A stretch of 64,000 bases of DNA. It comes from UBA5158 sp040389045 (GTDB taxonomy: Bacteria > Pseudomonadota > Gammaproteobacteria > DSM-16500). The stretch lies in the NCBI GenBank assembly GCA_040389045.1, contig JAZKAT010000013.1, forward strand, positions 27,457-91,456, given 5' to 3'. Shown one piece after another: positions 9,237 to 18,025 of this stretch. Below the pieces are notes generated by a model. That model was not told the DNA's origin and did not search any database. It saw only the letters and a program-made list of their open reading frames with translations. The first letter of the stretch is position 1; the number at the start of each line of letters is the position of its first letter. Position numbers and translations under genes: made by a program.

Positions 9237-9850
9237 TTAATTTAGCTGGATTACTGGGCCGATGGATAGATTTATTGTAATATCTAATTTTTCNNNNNNN
9301 NNNNNNNNNNNNNNNNNNNNNNNNNNNNNNNNNNNNNNNNNNNNNNNNNNNNNNNNNNNNNNNNNNNNNNNNNNNNNNNNNNNNNNNNNNNNNAATTTAG
9401 CTGGATTACTGGGCCGATGGATAGATTTATTGTAATATCTAATTTTTCTTTTACGAATGATTTAAATGCGCCGAAAGATTGCTTAATGAAATTAATATTG
9501 TGTTGAATTTCCTTTTGATATTCAGGAAAATTTAATTCTATAAAAGTTATAAGACTTGTCACTATATCATTTGCATCAGTTAATCCAGTGCCACTGAGTT
9601 GTCTTACATTGTTGTAGTTATGCAGTTTTTCTAAAACGCCGAGATATTTTTTATTACTGATGAAAATGCTTTGCAGAACCTCAGGGGCGCCACGGTGATT
9701 ACCAATTGCGGATAATAGTATTCCACTGGCTTCTTTAATATTAATTTTAATATCATCATAATAAGTAAAGTTTTGTATTACGCTAATTCTACAATTTCGT
9801 GACTGCTCGCCAGTTTTAAATTTTTCAAGCAACCATGAATTAACGTCCAT
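9237..9850 (-). CDS. Hypothetical protein, interrupted by an artefactual gap
   Basis: As printed, the frame runs into 100 Ns. Collapsing the duplicated 55-bp flank (9239-9293 equals 9394-9448) joins the frame to TAA at 9237-9239, giving a complete 152-residue protein ending in GPVIQLN. The start at 9850 has AAGGA upstream. It is soluble, mixed helical, with no signal peptide or membrane segment, and I recognise no family. It is convergent with dinD and ends about 40 bases from it, so it may belong to the same accessory patch. Confidence 0.6.
9294..9393. other. Assembly gap (100 N) flanked by an exact 55-bp duplication
   Basis: The 55 bases before the gap (9239-9293) are identical to the 55 bases after it (9394-9448). 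This is what two contig ends sharing one k-mer give when scaffolded without merging. The true sequence is probably a single copy with no missing bases. Confidence 0.9.
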
Positions 9851-9950
9851 GAGTTCATCCTTTATTTTATGTTTGATTTGGTTAATAGGGGGGCATTTTA
9901 TAAAATATCAAATGAAGTAAGCGACAAATTGAAGGATTAACAGTAAATAT

Positions 9951-11663
9951 TTAACCAATCATCTGCCAATACGCATCGCCCACATACTTAAAATCCAGGT
10001 AATCAGCCGACACTTCAGGCACCAATTGCAAACGGTAATTATTACTCGCCACAGATAAGTGATTGCCGCGGCTCAGCAAGGCCAGGGTTTTGGGAGAGTA
10101 ATTTTTACCATCAATGGTCACGGGAACTGTAGAGTTCACTTTATAATAACCGCTGAATTTTATCAGCATAGGTTGCTCGCCCGCGGCTATGCTTGGCGCG
10201 TATAAATAAATACTGCCCCAAAAATGTTGATACTCACTGGCTAGAAAAGATTTTAACGATGGCGGCAAAGCTAACATGCGGTTATTGTTGATGTAAAATT
10301 TAATCGGCGCATCCATCAGTGTAACCAGGACTTGCGCCTGGGTGACGGGAGTTGTGTAAAGTGATGCTAGCATAAATTTCCGCATGGCGGGCGAAGGTTG
10401 ATATAAATAATTTAATTGTGGAACATTTAAATGAATCAAACCGGGAATGATGGAATCTTTGGAATAAATTAAAGGAACGCCGGCAAGATAATTTTCATTC
10501 GGGCCTAACAATTGTTCCATCAAGCCCAGCATATTTCGCTGATAACGATTATCCGCGGCGTTTACTTCATAACTGGTGAGGGCAAAACTCATGTTCACCC
10601 CAATCACGCCAAGACAAAAAACACTGCGTGTCATCCGACTGCTAAAAACCGCAAATACCCATTCGCATAACACTGCCAGTAATATCAGCAGCGCTGGCAT
10701 CATCACTAGCAGTTGATAAGCAAAAGGCTGTTGGTAAGTGATAAAAAAGTACGTCATGACGGCTGCGTAAACACCAATAAAAATACGCTGTGAAGGTAAC
10801 AAGCGTTGTGGTGGCAACATCAGACTTAACAGGCCAGACGCACCCGCCACATATAATACTAAATTCTGCCCTAGAGTAATTTTCCAGAAATTCGCGATAG
10901 CAGATTGATAATCCGTTAAATGCGCAATCAAATAAGCATCGTAAAAAATACTTTTCAAAACAATATTAACTGACGCGAAGTAGGACCAGAATAGAATGTA
11001 ACAACCAAGCGTCAATACGGCTATGCAATTGGTCCGCAACAAGGGGCTGACCATGCGCATGCCCCCACTGGCGAATAAAGCGCAATCCATGGCAATCAGG
11101 CACCACAATGATTTTTGTGAAACCAAAAAAGCCACACCTATACAGAATCCCGCGGTCAACCATTTTTGTTCCAGTAAACATAGCAAGCTAAACAAGCATA
11201 GCCAGTAAGCTAACAAATCCACGCGAATTTCCGTCGAGTAAGCCAGAAAGCAAAAAGTAGAAGCCAGCAAAGCCAGTGCGAATAATGTCGCAGCGGGTGA
11301 GAAAATTTTTTTTAACCACCAGGCCGCGAGTGCCAGACAAAATGTATTAACCACCGTAAGAAAGGTTTTAACCGCAACCAGGGTTGCCACCGTCCCATGC
11401 GTGGCAAGCATAGCCAGTAACATCAGGTAATAACCCAGTACAGTTTTATAAGGTGCGAAATCCCGGTAAGGGAGTGCCGCTTTATAATGATAAGTATGAT
11501 AAGCCAGCCAAAAATCATCGACGGAGAAAATGCTATAGTTTATGTAATAAAATTCAACACCAAAATAAGTCGCGCAGATGGCCAGCAACAGCAGGTAAAA
11601 ATATCGCGGGGTTAGCCGATAATCTGGCGTTTTTCTCGGTAAAATCAGCGACAATTTATTCAA
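9951..11663 (-). CDS. GT-C fold glycosyltransferase, family 39-like integral membrane protein
   Basis: 570 residues, TTG start at 11663 with AAAGGA upstream. About eleven hydrophobic segments fill residues 20-400, followed by a periplasmic C-terminal domain of about 170 residues. The first periplasmic loop carries SVDDFW, the acidic motif typical of polyprenyl-phosphate-sugar-dependent GT-C enzymes, and STEIRVD gives a second acidic site. ArnT and protein O-mannosyltransferases have this plan. Donor and acceptor are unknown; lipid A or glycan decoration at the outer face of the inner membrane is likely. The gene is divergent from the antiporter gene, with only 41 bases between starts. Confidence 0.75.
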   Translation of the reverse strand: MNKLSLILPRKTPDYRLTPRYFYLLLLAICATYFGVEFYYINYSIFSVDDFWLAYHTYHYKAALPYRDFAPYKTVLGYYLMLLAMLATHGTVATLVAVKTFLTVVNTFCLALAAWWLKKIFSPAATLFALALLASTFCFLAYSTEIRVDLLAYWLCLFSLLCLLEQKWLTAGFCIGVAFLVSQKSLWCLIAMDCALFASGGMRMVSPLLRTNCIAVLTLGCYILFWSYFASVNIVLKSIFYDAYLIAHLTDYQSAIANFWKITLGQNLVLYVAGASGLLSLMLPPQRLLPSQRIFIGVYAAVMTYFFITYQQPFAYQLLVMMPALLILLAVLCEWVFAVFSSRMTRSVFCLGVIGVNMSFALTSYEVNAADNRYQRNMLGLMEQLLGPNENYLAGVPLIYSKDSIIPGLIHLNVPQLNYLYQPSPAMRKFMLASLYTTPVTQAQVLVTLMDAPIKFYINNNRMLALPPSLKSFLASEYQHFWGSIYLYAPSIAAGEQPMLIKFSGYYKVNSTVPVTIDGKNYSPKTLALLSRGNHLSVASNNYRLQLVPEVSADYLDFKYVGDAYWQMIG

Positions 11664-11704
11664 AAAATGCTATCCTTTGAACTCATTATTAAAGTTGGTT
11701 TTTT

Positions 11705-13912
11705 ATGCACGGCGTCGACCCCATCATTAAAGATTTGGCGGTTATCCTAGGGGTAGCAGGCTTTGTCACGTTATTATTTCAGTACATTCGCCAGCCGGTT
11801 GTCTTGGGCTACCTGGTCGCGGGGATTATCGTCGGCCCGCATATTGTGACACATCCATTACTCAATGACATACCTAACATTAAAGTTATTGCTGAACTGG
11901 GTGTTATCTTTTTAATGTTTTCCTTAGGGTTGGAATTTAGTTTTCATAAATTAGTCAGTGTGGGTTTTTCCGCGAGTATTACCGGCTTGCTGGAAGTGGT
12001 GTTAATGCTGACGATTGGTTTTGTGACGGGTGTGGCCCTGGGTTGGCCGTTTTACGATTGTGTTTTTCTGGGCGCGGCGCTGTCAATTTCTTCCACTACC
12101 ATTATTATCAAAGCGCTGGACGAATTGCACCTGAAAGGTAAACGCTTTGCGGTGTTGATTTTTGGCGTGTTGATTGTTGAAGATTTGCTGGCGATTTTAC
12201 TCTTGGTCGTGCTGTCCAGTCTTATTAAAAGCCAGGATTCGTTAGCTTATTCATTGATGGTCGATTCAATCAGATTAGTTGTGGTAGTGGGCAGTTGGTT
12301 TTTGGTGGGCTATTTCATTGTGCCATCATTTTTCCGGCGCATTATTGATTACGCCAATCAGGAAACGCTCACTATTATATCCATTGCCTTTTGTTTGATA
12401 CTGGTTTGTCTGGCAGGGTATTTTCATTATAGCCCCGCGTTGGGGGCATTTATCATGGGGTCCATACTGGCGGAAACGCCGCAAATTCATCGCATTGAAG
12501 AATTGATCAGACCGATACGGGATATTTTCGCCGCGGTATTCTTTGTCTCGGTAGGCATGTTGATTAATCCAAAATTGATCTTTGCCAATATTGGGATTGT
12601 GTTGCTTATATCCGTGGTGACGATAATCAGCAAGATAATCTCATCCAGTATGGGCGCGCTGATTACCGGACAGAGTTTGTCAACTTCGTTGCGGGTTGGT
12701 TTTGGCATGGCGCAAATCGGGGAATTCTCTTTTATTATTGTGGGCATGGGCATGGCACTGGGCGTGATCAGTGACACGCTGTATCCAATTGTGGTGGCGG
12801 TGTCAGTCATCACGACTTTTACTACGCCTTATCTGATCCGTCTCTCCGGTATGCTGGCGAGCAAAATTGAAAAGCGCTTGCCAAAACATATCAAAAAGGC
12901 ATTGCTGAATTATTCCAGTTGGGTTTATATCTTGCTGGCGGATAAACAAGACAGTGCAACTTACCGGCGTATTGTCATACGCTTTGTGATGAATGCCATT
13001 ATTGTGGCAGTTATTTTTACCTTGATTGATCAGTTGCTGGCACCGTATCTCAAGCATTTAATTCAGACCACCTGGATAGTCGAAGTGGTGAGCTGGATAA
13101 CGGCTATTATTTTATCGTCGCCATTTATCTGGGCGATGTTATTTGCCGCGAAATGGAATATTAATTCTTCGGTGAGGCAAAATAAGAATTCATTTTATTT
13201 GTTGCTGGCGGTGATCTGGGCCATGGTCCTGGCGGAAATTGTTTTTCTGACATTCGCGTATTTTTACACCTGGGCGATTATTGGTATTTTGTTTGTTAGC
13301 GCCCTGGTATTTTTCAGTTTGTTTTATGCGCGGTTAGGCAAATTTTATTACTGGGTTGAGAAAAAATTTCTGGCTAATATCAGTCCGAATCCAGAAACGC
13401 AGGCGGAACAATTTAATAAATTGGCGCCCTGGGACAATTCTTTAATGGAATTGACTATTTCACCGGGCACCCCAGTGGTGGGTAAGACTTTACAGGAATT
13501 ACAAATCCGCCAACTTTATAATATTAATATAGTCGCTATTCAGCGCGGCCAGGAAATAATCGCACCGCCACGTGGCGAACAGGAATTACTGGCGCACGAC
13601 AAATTAGTAGTATTGGGCAATGATGATGACATTGATGCATTTAAAGGAATTATTTCTACCTCGGCGGAACGCTGGCATACCGTCAATCTGTTAAATAACT
13701 TTGTATTAAAGCCCATGATGTTAAATCCTAAAAGCACATTGATAGGTAAAACCATTCGTGATTCCCAAATTCGTGAACATGCTCATGGTTTGGTGGTAGG
13801 TCTGGAACGTCGCGGCAAGGAAATTTTAAATCCCGACCCGGCGACGATTTTAGAAGCGGGCGATTTATTGTTGATGGTAGGTGAACCGTTGCGGTTGAAG
13901 GCGTTAGAGTAA
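11705..13912 (+). CDS. Monovalent cation:proton antiporter-2 (CPA2/KefB-like) with two C-terminal TrkA_C domains
   Basis: 735 residues. The N-terminal 380 residues form the Na+/H+ exchanger domain with about twelve membrane segments (for example RQPVVLGYLVAGIIVGP and SLGLEFSFHKL). Further membrane segments lie at about 425-570. The tail has two RCK_C/TrkA_C-like ligand-binding repeats, about 580-650 and 660-735, each with GKT followed by GDxLLxxG-type strands. Unlike KefB/KefC it lacks the RCK_N NAD-binding domain, so control is probably by a small ligand at RCK_C rather than NADH/glutathione. The role is K+ or Na+ efflux in exchange for protons at the inner membrane. Confidence 0.85.
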   Translation: MHGVDPIIKDLAVILGVAGFVTLLFQYIRQPVVLGYLVAGIIVGPHIVTHPLLNDIPNIKVIAELGVIFLMFSLGLEFSFHKLVSVGFSASITGLLEVVLMLTIGFVTGVALGWPFYDCVFLGAALSISSTTIIIKALDELHLKGKRFAVLIFGVLIVEDLLAILLLVVLSSLIKSQDSLAYSLMVDSIRLVVVVGSWFLVGYFIVPSFFRRIIDYANQETLTIISIAFCLILVCLAGYFHYSPALGAFIMGSILAETPQIHRIEELIRPIRDIFAAVFFVSVGMLINPKLIFANIGIVLLISVVTIISKIISSSMGALITGQSLSTSLRVGFGMAQIGEFSFIIVGMGMALGVISDTLYPIVVAVSVITTFTTPYLIRLSGMLASKIEKRLPKHIKKALLNYSSWVYILLADKQDSATYRRIVIRFVMNAIIVAVIFTLIDQLLAPYLKHLIQTTWIVEVVSWITAIILSSPFIWAMLFAAKWNINSSVRQNKNSFYLLLAVIWAMVLAEIVFLTFAYFYTWAIIGILFVSALVFFSLFYARLGKFYYWVEKKFLANISPNPETQAEQFNKLAPWDNSLMELTISPGTPVVGKTLQELQIRQLYNINIVAIQRGQEIIAPPRGEQELLAHDKLVVLGNDDDIDAFKGIISTSAERWHTVNLLNNFVLKPMMLNPKSTLIGKTIRDSQIREHAHGLVVGLERRGKEILNPDPATILEAGDLLLMVGEPLRLKALE

Positions 13913-13917
13913 AGGTC

Positions 13918-13944
13918 TGTCATGCCAGCGGCGATGGCATGACA
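13918..13944. repeat. Hairpin repeat (family C), copy 1
   Basis: TGTCATGCCA pairs with TGGCATGACA around a 7-base loop, directly after the antiporter stop. A related hairpin lies at 21651-21678. There is no T-run, so it is a repeat that may also help end transcription. Confidence 0.6.
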
Positions 13945-13977
13945 AATTCTTAGAGAGCGTAGCGACATACGGCCCCG

Positions 13978-14007
13978 CTGTCATTCCCGCCTGCGCGGGA
14001 ATGACAG
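13978..14007. repeat. REP-like palindromic repeat (family A), copy 2
   Basis: CTGTCATTCCCGC and GCGGGAATGACAG form a perfect 13-bp stem around the loop CTGC. It lies between the convergent antiporter gene and the minus-strand gene ending at 14015, so it may act on both transcripts. Same core as the copies near 94 and 57498. Confidence 0.8.
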
Positions 14008-14014
14008 TAGTTCG

Positions 14015-14542
14015 TTATATTCTATTGTGGTGCACAGGTGTTGCAGTTTGACGTTCGAAGTGCCTATAGAATTCTTCTGCTACGGAATTAACAATTGTTC
14101 TCAAACCAGAATTCCTATTCCAATAACCCAATGTTTGAGGGAGCAGGGTAATTTGGTGATTAGAATTGGTTTTCAATAGACATATTTGCTTCGCGATATC
14201 TAAGCAAGCCGCTATTCTACTTGTTGGATTATTAGCAACGTAAGTTTGTACCGCAGTCAGTGAATTAAATTTAGCGCATGCTGGTATTAAAAAACTCGCC
14301 CTAGCTTGGTTACGAAATTTTGAATAAATTAATTCCCAAGTAGTAAAAGTATCATTTCGTGAATTTTGTTGTGCTACTTGAGCAGGGGTTAAAATATCAG
14401 GATTGACATACCCTCTACTTTTTATTTTGCTTTCGAGACAGCGAACTCTAAAACGATTTATTCTCTCTTGAAATGTTAGCGTTCTACGTTCATCAGTAAG
14501 CACACTATTAAAGTTATTATTAAGATAGTAATGACCAAACAT
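14015..14542 (-). CDS. Hypothetical protein, basic and soluble
   Basis: 175 residues from the ATG at 14542, which has a strong GGGAGGAG site; a longer frame from 14575 lacks one. The sequence is rich in Arg, Asn and Thr, with no signal peptide or membrane segment and no motif I recognise. It stands alone between the convergent antiporter gene and a divergent cysteine desulfurase gene. The strong ribosome site argues that it is a real gene. Function unknown. Confidence 0.6.
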   Translation of the reverse strand: MFGHYYLNNNFNSVLTDERRTLTFQERINRFRVRCLESKIKSRGYVNPDILTPAQVAQQNSRNDTFTTWELIYSKFRNQARASFLIPACAKFNSLTAVQTYVANNPTSRIAACLDIAKQICLLKTNSNHQITLLPQTLGYWNRNSGLRTIVNSVAEEFYRHFERQTATPVHHNRI

Positions 14543-14716
14543 GACACTCCTCCCATAGTATTTATAGTGACGCATTATAACAGTTTACCGTCAATAATCA
14601 GTCGATTATAACTATTAACCGCCCTGCAATTCTTAATATAACTTTAATAAGAAATAGCGTAAAATATTCACAGAATGATAAGTATGTTCTATATTTGCTC
14701 AAGTTCGGAGAAAAAA

Positions 14717-15886
14717 GTGATTAAACTACCCATTTATCTGGATTATGCCGCCACCACGCCGGTAGATGCGCAAGTCATCGCTAAAATGCTGGAATTCCTG
14801 GGGGACTATGGTCAGTTTGGTAATCCCGCGTCTCTTACTCATGCGTATGGTAAGGCGGCCAGCCACGCAGTGCAGACCGCGCGCGAACAAGTGGCGGAGT
14901 TGATTGGCGGAGAAGCGAGTGAAATTATTTGGACTTCCGGCGCGACAGAGTCAGTGAATCTGGCATTGAAAGGCGCGGCGCAACTTTATCAAGGCCAAGG
15001 TAAACACATAGTTACATTTAAAACCGAACACAAAGCGGTCTTGGATACTTGTCAGCAATTAGAAAAAATGGGTTTCACCGTTACTTACTTAGCTACCCTG
15101 CCCAATGGTTTGATTGATCTCGCTAAATTTAGCGAAGCGTTACGAAATGATACGATACTGGTAAGTGTCATGCAGGTAAATAATGAAATTGGCGTCATTC
15201 AAGATGTAGACGCCATAGCCCAGCTGACTGCCAGTCGTGGTATTTTGCTGCATGTTGACGCCGCGCAAAGCATAGGAAAACTCGCGATTGATGTGCAACG
15301 CACCCCTATTGATTTAATGTCATTAAGCGCGCATAAAATTTATGGCCCAAAAGGCATAGGCGCTTTGTATGTGCGTCGCAAGCCGCGAGTACGCGTGGCA
15401 CCACTGATTCATGGGGGCGGTCAGGAATTAGGTATGCGTTCTGGCACCCTGCCAACACATCAAATTGCAGCCATGGGTGAAGCGTATCGCATAGCGCAAA
15501 CCAGGATGGCAGCGGATTATCAACATAGCGCGAATTTGCGCGCGCTTTTTCTTGAACGCATAGCGTCTTGCCGAAATTTCACCGTGCTCGGTGATGCAAG
15601 TCATACCTATCCGGGTATTTTAAATATTTGTTTTAAAGATCAGCTGGCGAAATCTTTAATAAAATTGTTACCCGAGTTAGCTATCGCCACCGGCTCTGCT
15701 TGTGTCAATAACAGCGATGAACCGTCTTATGTTTTACGCGCCCTGGGTTTATCGAATGAAGTTGCCCAATCCGCCCTGCGTTTTTCATTTGGACGTTTTA
15801 CCACGCCAGCGGAGATAGATTTTGCCGCAGCAACAATAATAAAATTATTAATAACTGATAACTATAAAATAAAAGTAGAGGAGTGA
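14717..15886 (+). CDS. Cysteine desulfurase, NifS/IscS family
   Basis: 389 residues from a GTG at 14717 with GGAG 7 bases upstream; this start gives the usual family N-terminus KLPIYLDYAATTPVD. An upstream ATG at 14675 would add 14 unusual residues. It is a PLP enzyme that takes sulfur from cysteine for Fe-S clusters or thiolated tRNA. The PLP lysine is Lys207 in SAHKIYGPKG; the persulfide cysteine is Cys329 in GSACVNNSDEPS, in the long mobile-loop form of group I (IscS-like) enzymes. No iscU, hscA or iscR is adjacent, so it is an orphan copy. The next gene starts 3 bases after the stop, suggesting coupling. Confidence 0.92.
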   Translation: MIKLPIYLDYAATTPVDAQVIAKMLEFLGDYGQFGNPASLTHAYGKAASHAVQTAREQVAELIGGEASEIIWTSGATESVNLALKGAAQLYQGQGKHIVTFKTEHKAVLDTCQQLEKMGFTVTYLATLPNGLIDLAKFSEALRNDTILVSVMQVNNEIGVIQDVDAIAQLTASRGILLHVDAAQSIGKLAIDVQRTPIDLMSLSAHKIYGPKGIGALYVRRKPRVRVAPLIHGGGQELGMRSGTLPTHQIAAMGEAYRIAQTRMAADYQHSANLRALFLERIASCRNFTVLGDASHTYPGILNICFKDQLAKSLIKLLPELAIATGSACVNNSDEPSYVLRALGLSNEVAQSALRFSFGRFTTPAEIDFAAATIIKLLITDNYKIKVEE

Positions 15887-15889
15887 GTT

Positions 15890-18025
15890 ATGGAATCTTC
15901 CAGGCCCCCAGCAAAGACTTCTCCAAGTCTGGATGACTTTTTTCTCAATCAAATTGATAAGATAATGGTTGATGTAAAAAAAACGATGCCCGAAAAATAT
16001 TTTTCTATTGCCGTATTTGATGCATTTTTAACAGAAGATGGGATAGGCATAGGCTTGCGATTAATGCGTTATAAAGCGTTATTTGAAATGCTAAAAAAAG
16101 TTATAGCTATCATGCTAAAACTATTCAGCAAGTATGGTAAGTCGTCGGTATCAACCGAAATTTTTGCAGAAATAGAATTACTCCTGGAAATTAAAATATC
16201 TAACAAGCAATTCAAAGTAATTTCTACGAGTAAGCCTGAATCACAGCATTTGATTCAATGTTTTAAGTTAATTATCGATAATGCCAAATTGGCTGAGGAA
16301 ATTAATACTGCTATTTTAATAAATTCAATACCTGTTCTGATAGACAGCACGGTAAAATTCCATGCCATGATGATTGAAAGAATAAAAAACACGGGTTGTT
16401 TAATCAACGCTCTTCGAAATAAAACGACAAATACTAAGCAATGGGTTGAAAATTTTAGTGTAGATGCTGAATTTTTATGTTTAAACATGGATAACTATCA
16501 ATATATTATAAAGTTAATCTCAGAATCAACTGATAACATTGTAAAAAGACGTGCCGCCCTCAATTTTTTTAGAAATTTTGTGGCGATTGGTGATTCCCAT
16601 CTTAAAATTTTAACTATGTTTCGCCCCGATAATACAATGATTAAACCCATCCGTATTCTGCAGAAAGTCTCAAGTTCTCAAAAAGGTCTTAATGTTCTTA
16701 GGGACACAATCAAAAAGTACCTGGAGATGCCGGTTGAGGTAGAGCAATGGACTAATTGTGAAAAGCTTTACGAGGTATTTGCAAAATATTTTGCCCTGCC
16801 TGACGATACAGCGGAAAAGCAACAAATTGCGGTGAATATTGTCGATATGATGGTGTCTGCAAGAGGCTATATTAGATTGCTAGATGATGAGAAAAAAGTT
16901 AACACAGAATATGCAAAACAACAATCAGCACTAATTAGAGAAACAGTTTATCAAGCTGACTTGAAATTAACCCAAGAGTTAATTACCAGCGTTACCCTTC
17001 TAAAAGATGAGGTGCAGGGTAATTTTACTGAAATAAAATCTTTGGGCATTGCACCGAGAAAAAAATTCAAGTCGACAGGCTCGGGCTTTAATCAACTTAT
17101 TGCTCAAGTGGACAGTTTGAATGTTGGAGGGCCGTCTTCACTTGAACGTGCCGCTGCGTTAACTATAACGCAAAAGTTAGTGCTTCAGCTTTCTGCTAAA
17201 CTCAAAGAACTCCAAACTGCTAGCATTAATGAATTGAAATATTTGACCCAAGCAGCAATAGAGAAAATACGGGTGGAAGAGCGTAAGCAAAAAAAAGTGT
17301 TGGCTGATAAATTGGCACAGCAAGTAAAATGTAATGTTGAATTAGACAAAATTAAATTGGAACGATCACAGACCGCTGCAAAGCTGGCACAAACAGAAAA
17401 AGAATTAAATGAATTAAAAGAATTGGCAGCACTTCAAGCGAAAAAATTACAAGTGCTTAAAGAACTTGTTATTAGGAATGCCGCTGTTTCAGCGCCACCG
17501 CCTGCGGTTGAAGCTACAGTTGAAAAAGTGCCTGAAACACGTAAAGAAGTTAAGCCAGAAGTCAGTAATGTCGCTAAAGTTGAAGCGAAAAATGATGGAC
17601 CTGAAGCCAGATTAGCTGATCAGATCGAACACCCAACAGAGGAGAGTGCAACCGTTATCAATTCAGACGATAGTTACGCAGAATTGAATGAGTTAATCCA
17701 ACATGAAATAGACCGGCATATTGCACCAACAAACGATAACATAGCCCAGATAGAAAAGCGGCTTAGTCATGAGTCCGGTTTAATACCTGACGAATCGATT
17801 GAGTTAAAATATTTGCCAGTAGGTGTATCACTAAAAAGACCCGTCCGTATGTATACATTGTTTGGAACGGCGGAGGACACAATCTTGACAAATGCAAAAA
17901 AACTCAAAGAGAGCGGCAAAAAATTAACGACAGACCAACTTTTTGAAATTGCCTGTAACCCTGGCAAAAAAATAACTCCCGACCCGATTATATACTATCA
18001 GGAGGTAAAATCGCTACGCCGATAA
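15890..18025 (+). CDS. Large unknown coiled-coil protein
   Basis: 711 residues; ATG at 15890 follows GAGGAG that overlaps the end of the desulfurase gene, so the two may be co-translated. Residues 1-420 are helical without recognisable domain. About 433-530 is a charged coiled coil (repeated Lys/Glu/Leu heptads), followed by an Ala/Pro/Glu/Val linker and a C-terminal 100-residue domain with MYTLFGTAEDTILTNAKKL. No membrane segment or signal peptide. The size, coiled coil and orphan nature fit a secreted effector, but nothing diagnostic is present. Its 3' end overlaps the convergent glycosyltransferase gene by 38 bases. Confidence 0.7.
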   Translation: MESSRPPAKTSPSLDDFFLNQIDKIMVDVKKTMPEKYFSIAVFDAFLTEDGIGIGLRLMRYKALFEMLKKVIAIMLKLFSKYGKSSVSTEIFAEIELLLEIKISNKQFKVISTSKPESQHLIQCFKLIIDNAKLAEEINTAILINSIPVLIDSTVKFHAMMIERIKNTGCLINALRNKTTNTKQWVENFSVDAEFLCLNMDNYQYIIKLISESTDNIVKRRAALNFFRNFVAIGDSHLKILTMFRPDNTMIKPIRILQKVSSSQKGLNVLRDTIKKYLEMPVEVEQWTNCEKLYEVFAKYFALPDDTAEKQQIAVNIVDMMVSARGYIRLLDDEKKVNTEYAKQQSALIRETVYQADLKLTQELITSVTLLKDEVQGNFTEIKSLGIAPRKKFKSTGSGFNQLIAQVDSLNVGGPSSLERAAALTITQKLVLQLSAKLKELQTASINELKYLTQAAIEKIRVEERKQKKVLADKLAQQVKCNVELDKIKLERSQTAAKLAQTEKELNELKELAALQAKKLQVLKELVIRNAAVSAPPPAVEATVEKVPETRKEVKPEVSNVAKVEAKNDGPEARLADQIEHPTEESATVINSDDSYAELNELIQHEIDRHIAPTNDNIAQIEKRLSHESGLIPDESIELKYLPVGVSLKRPVRMYTLFGTAEDTILTNAKKLKESGKKLTTDQLFEIACNPGKKITPDPIIYYQEVKSLRR

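Noticed and set aside
7002..9850. Prophage for the Fic/dinD patch
   Set aside because: No integrase, phage structural gene or tRNA attachment site is visible; it can only be called an accessory patch.
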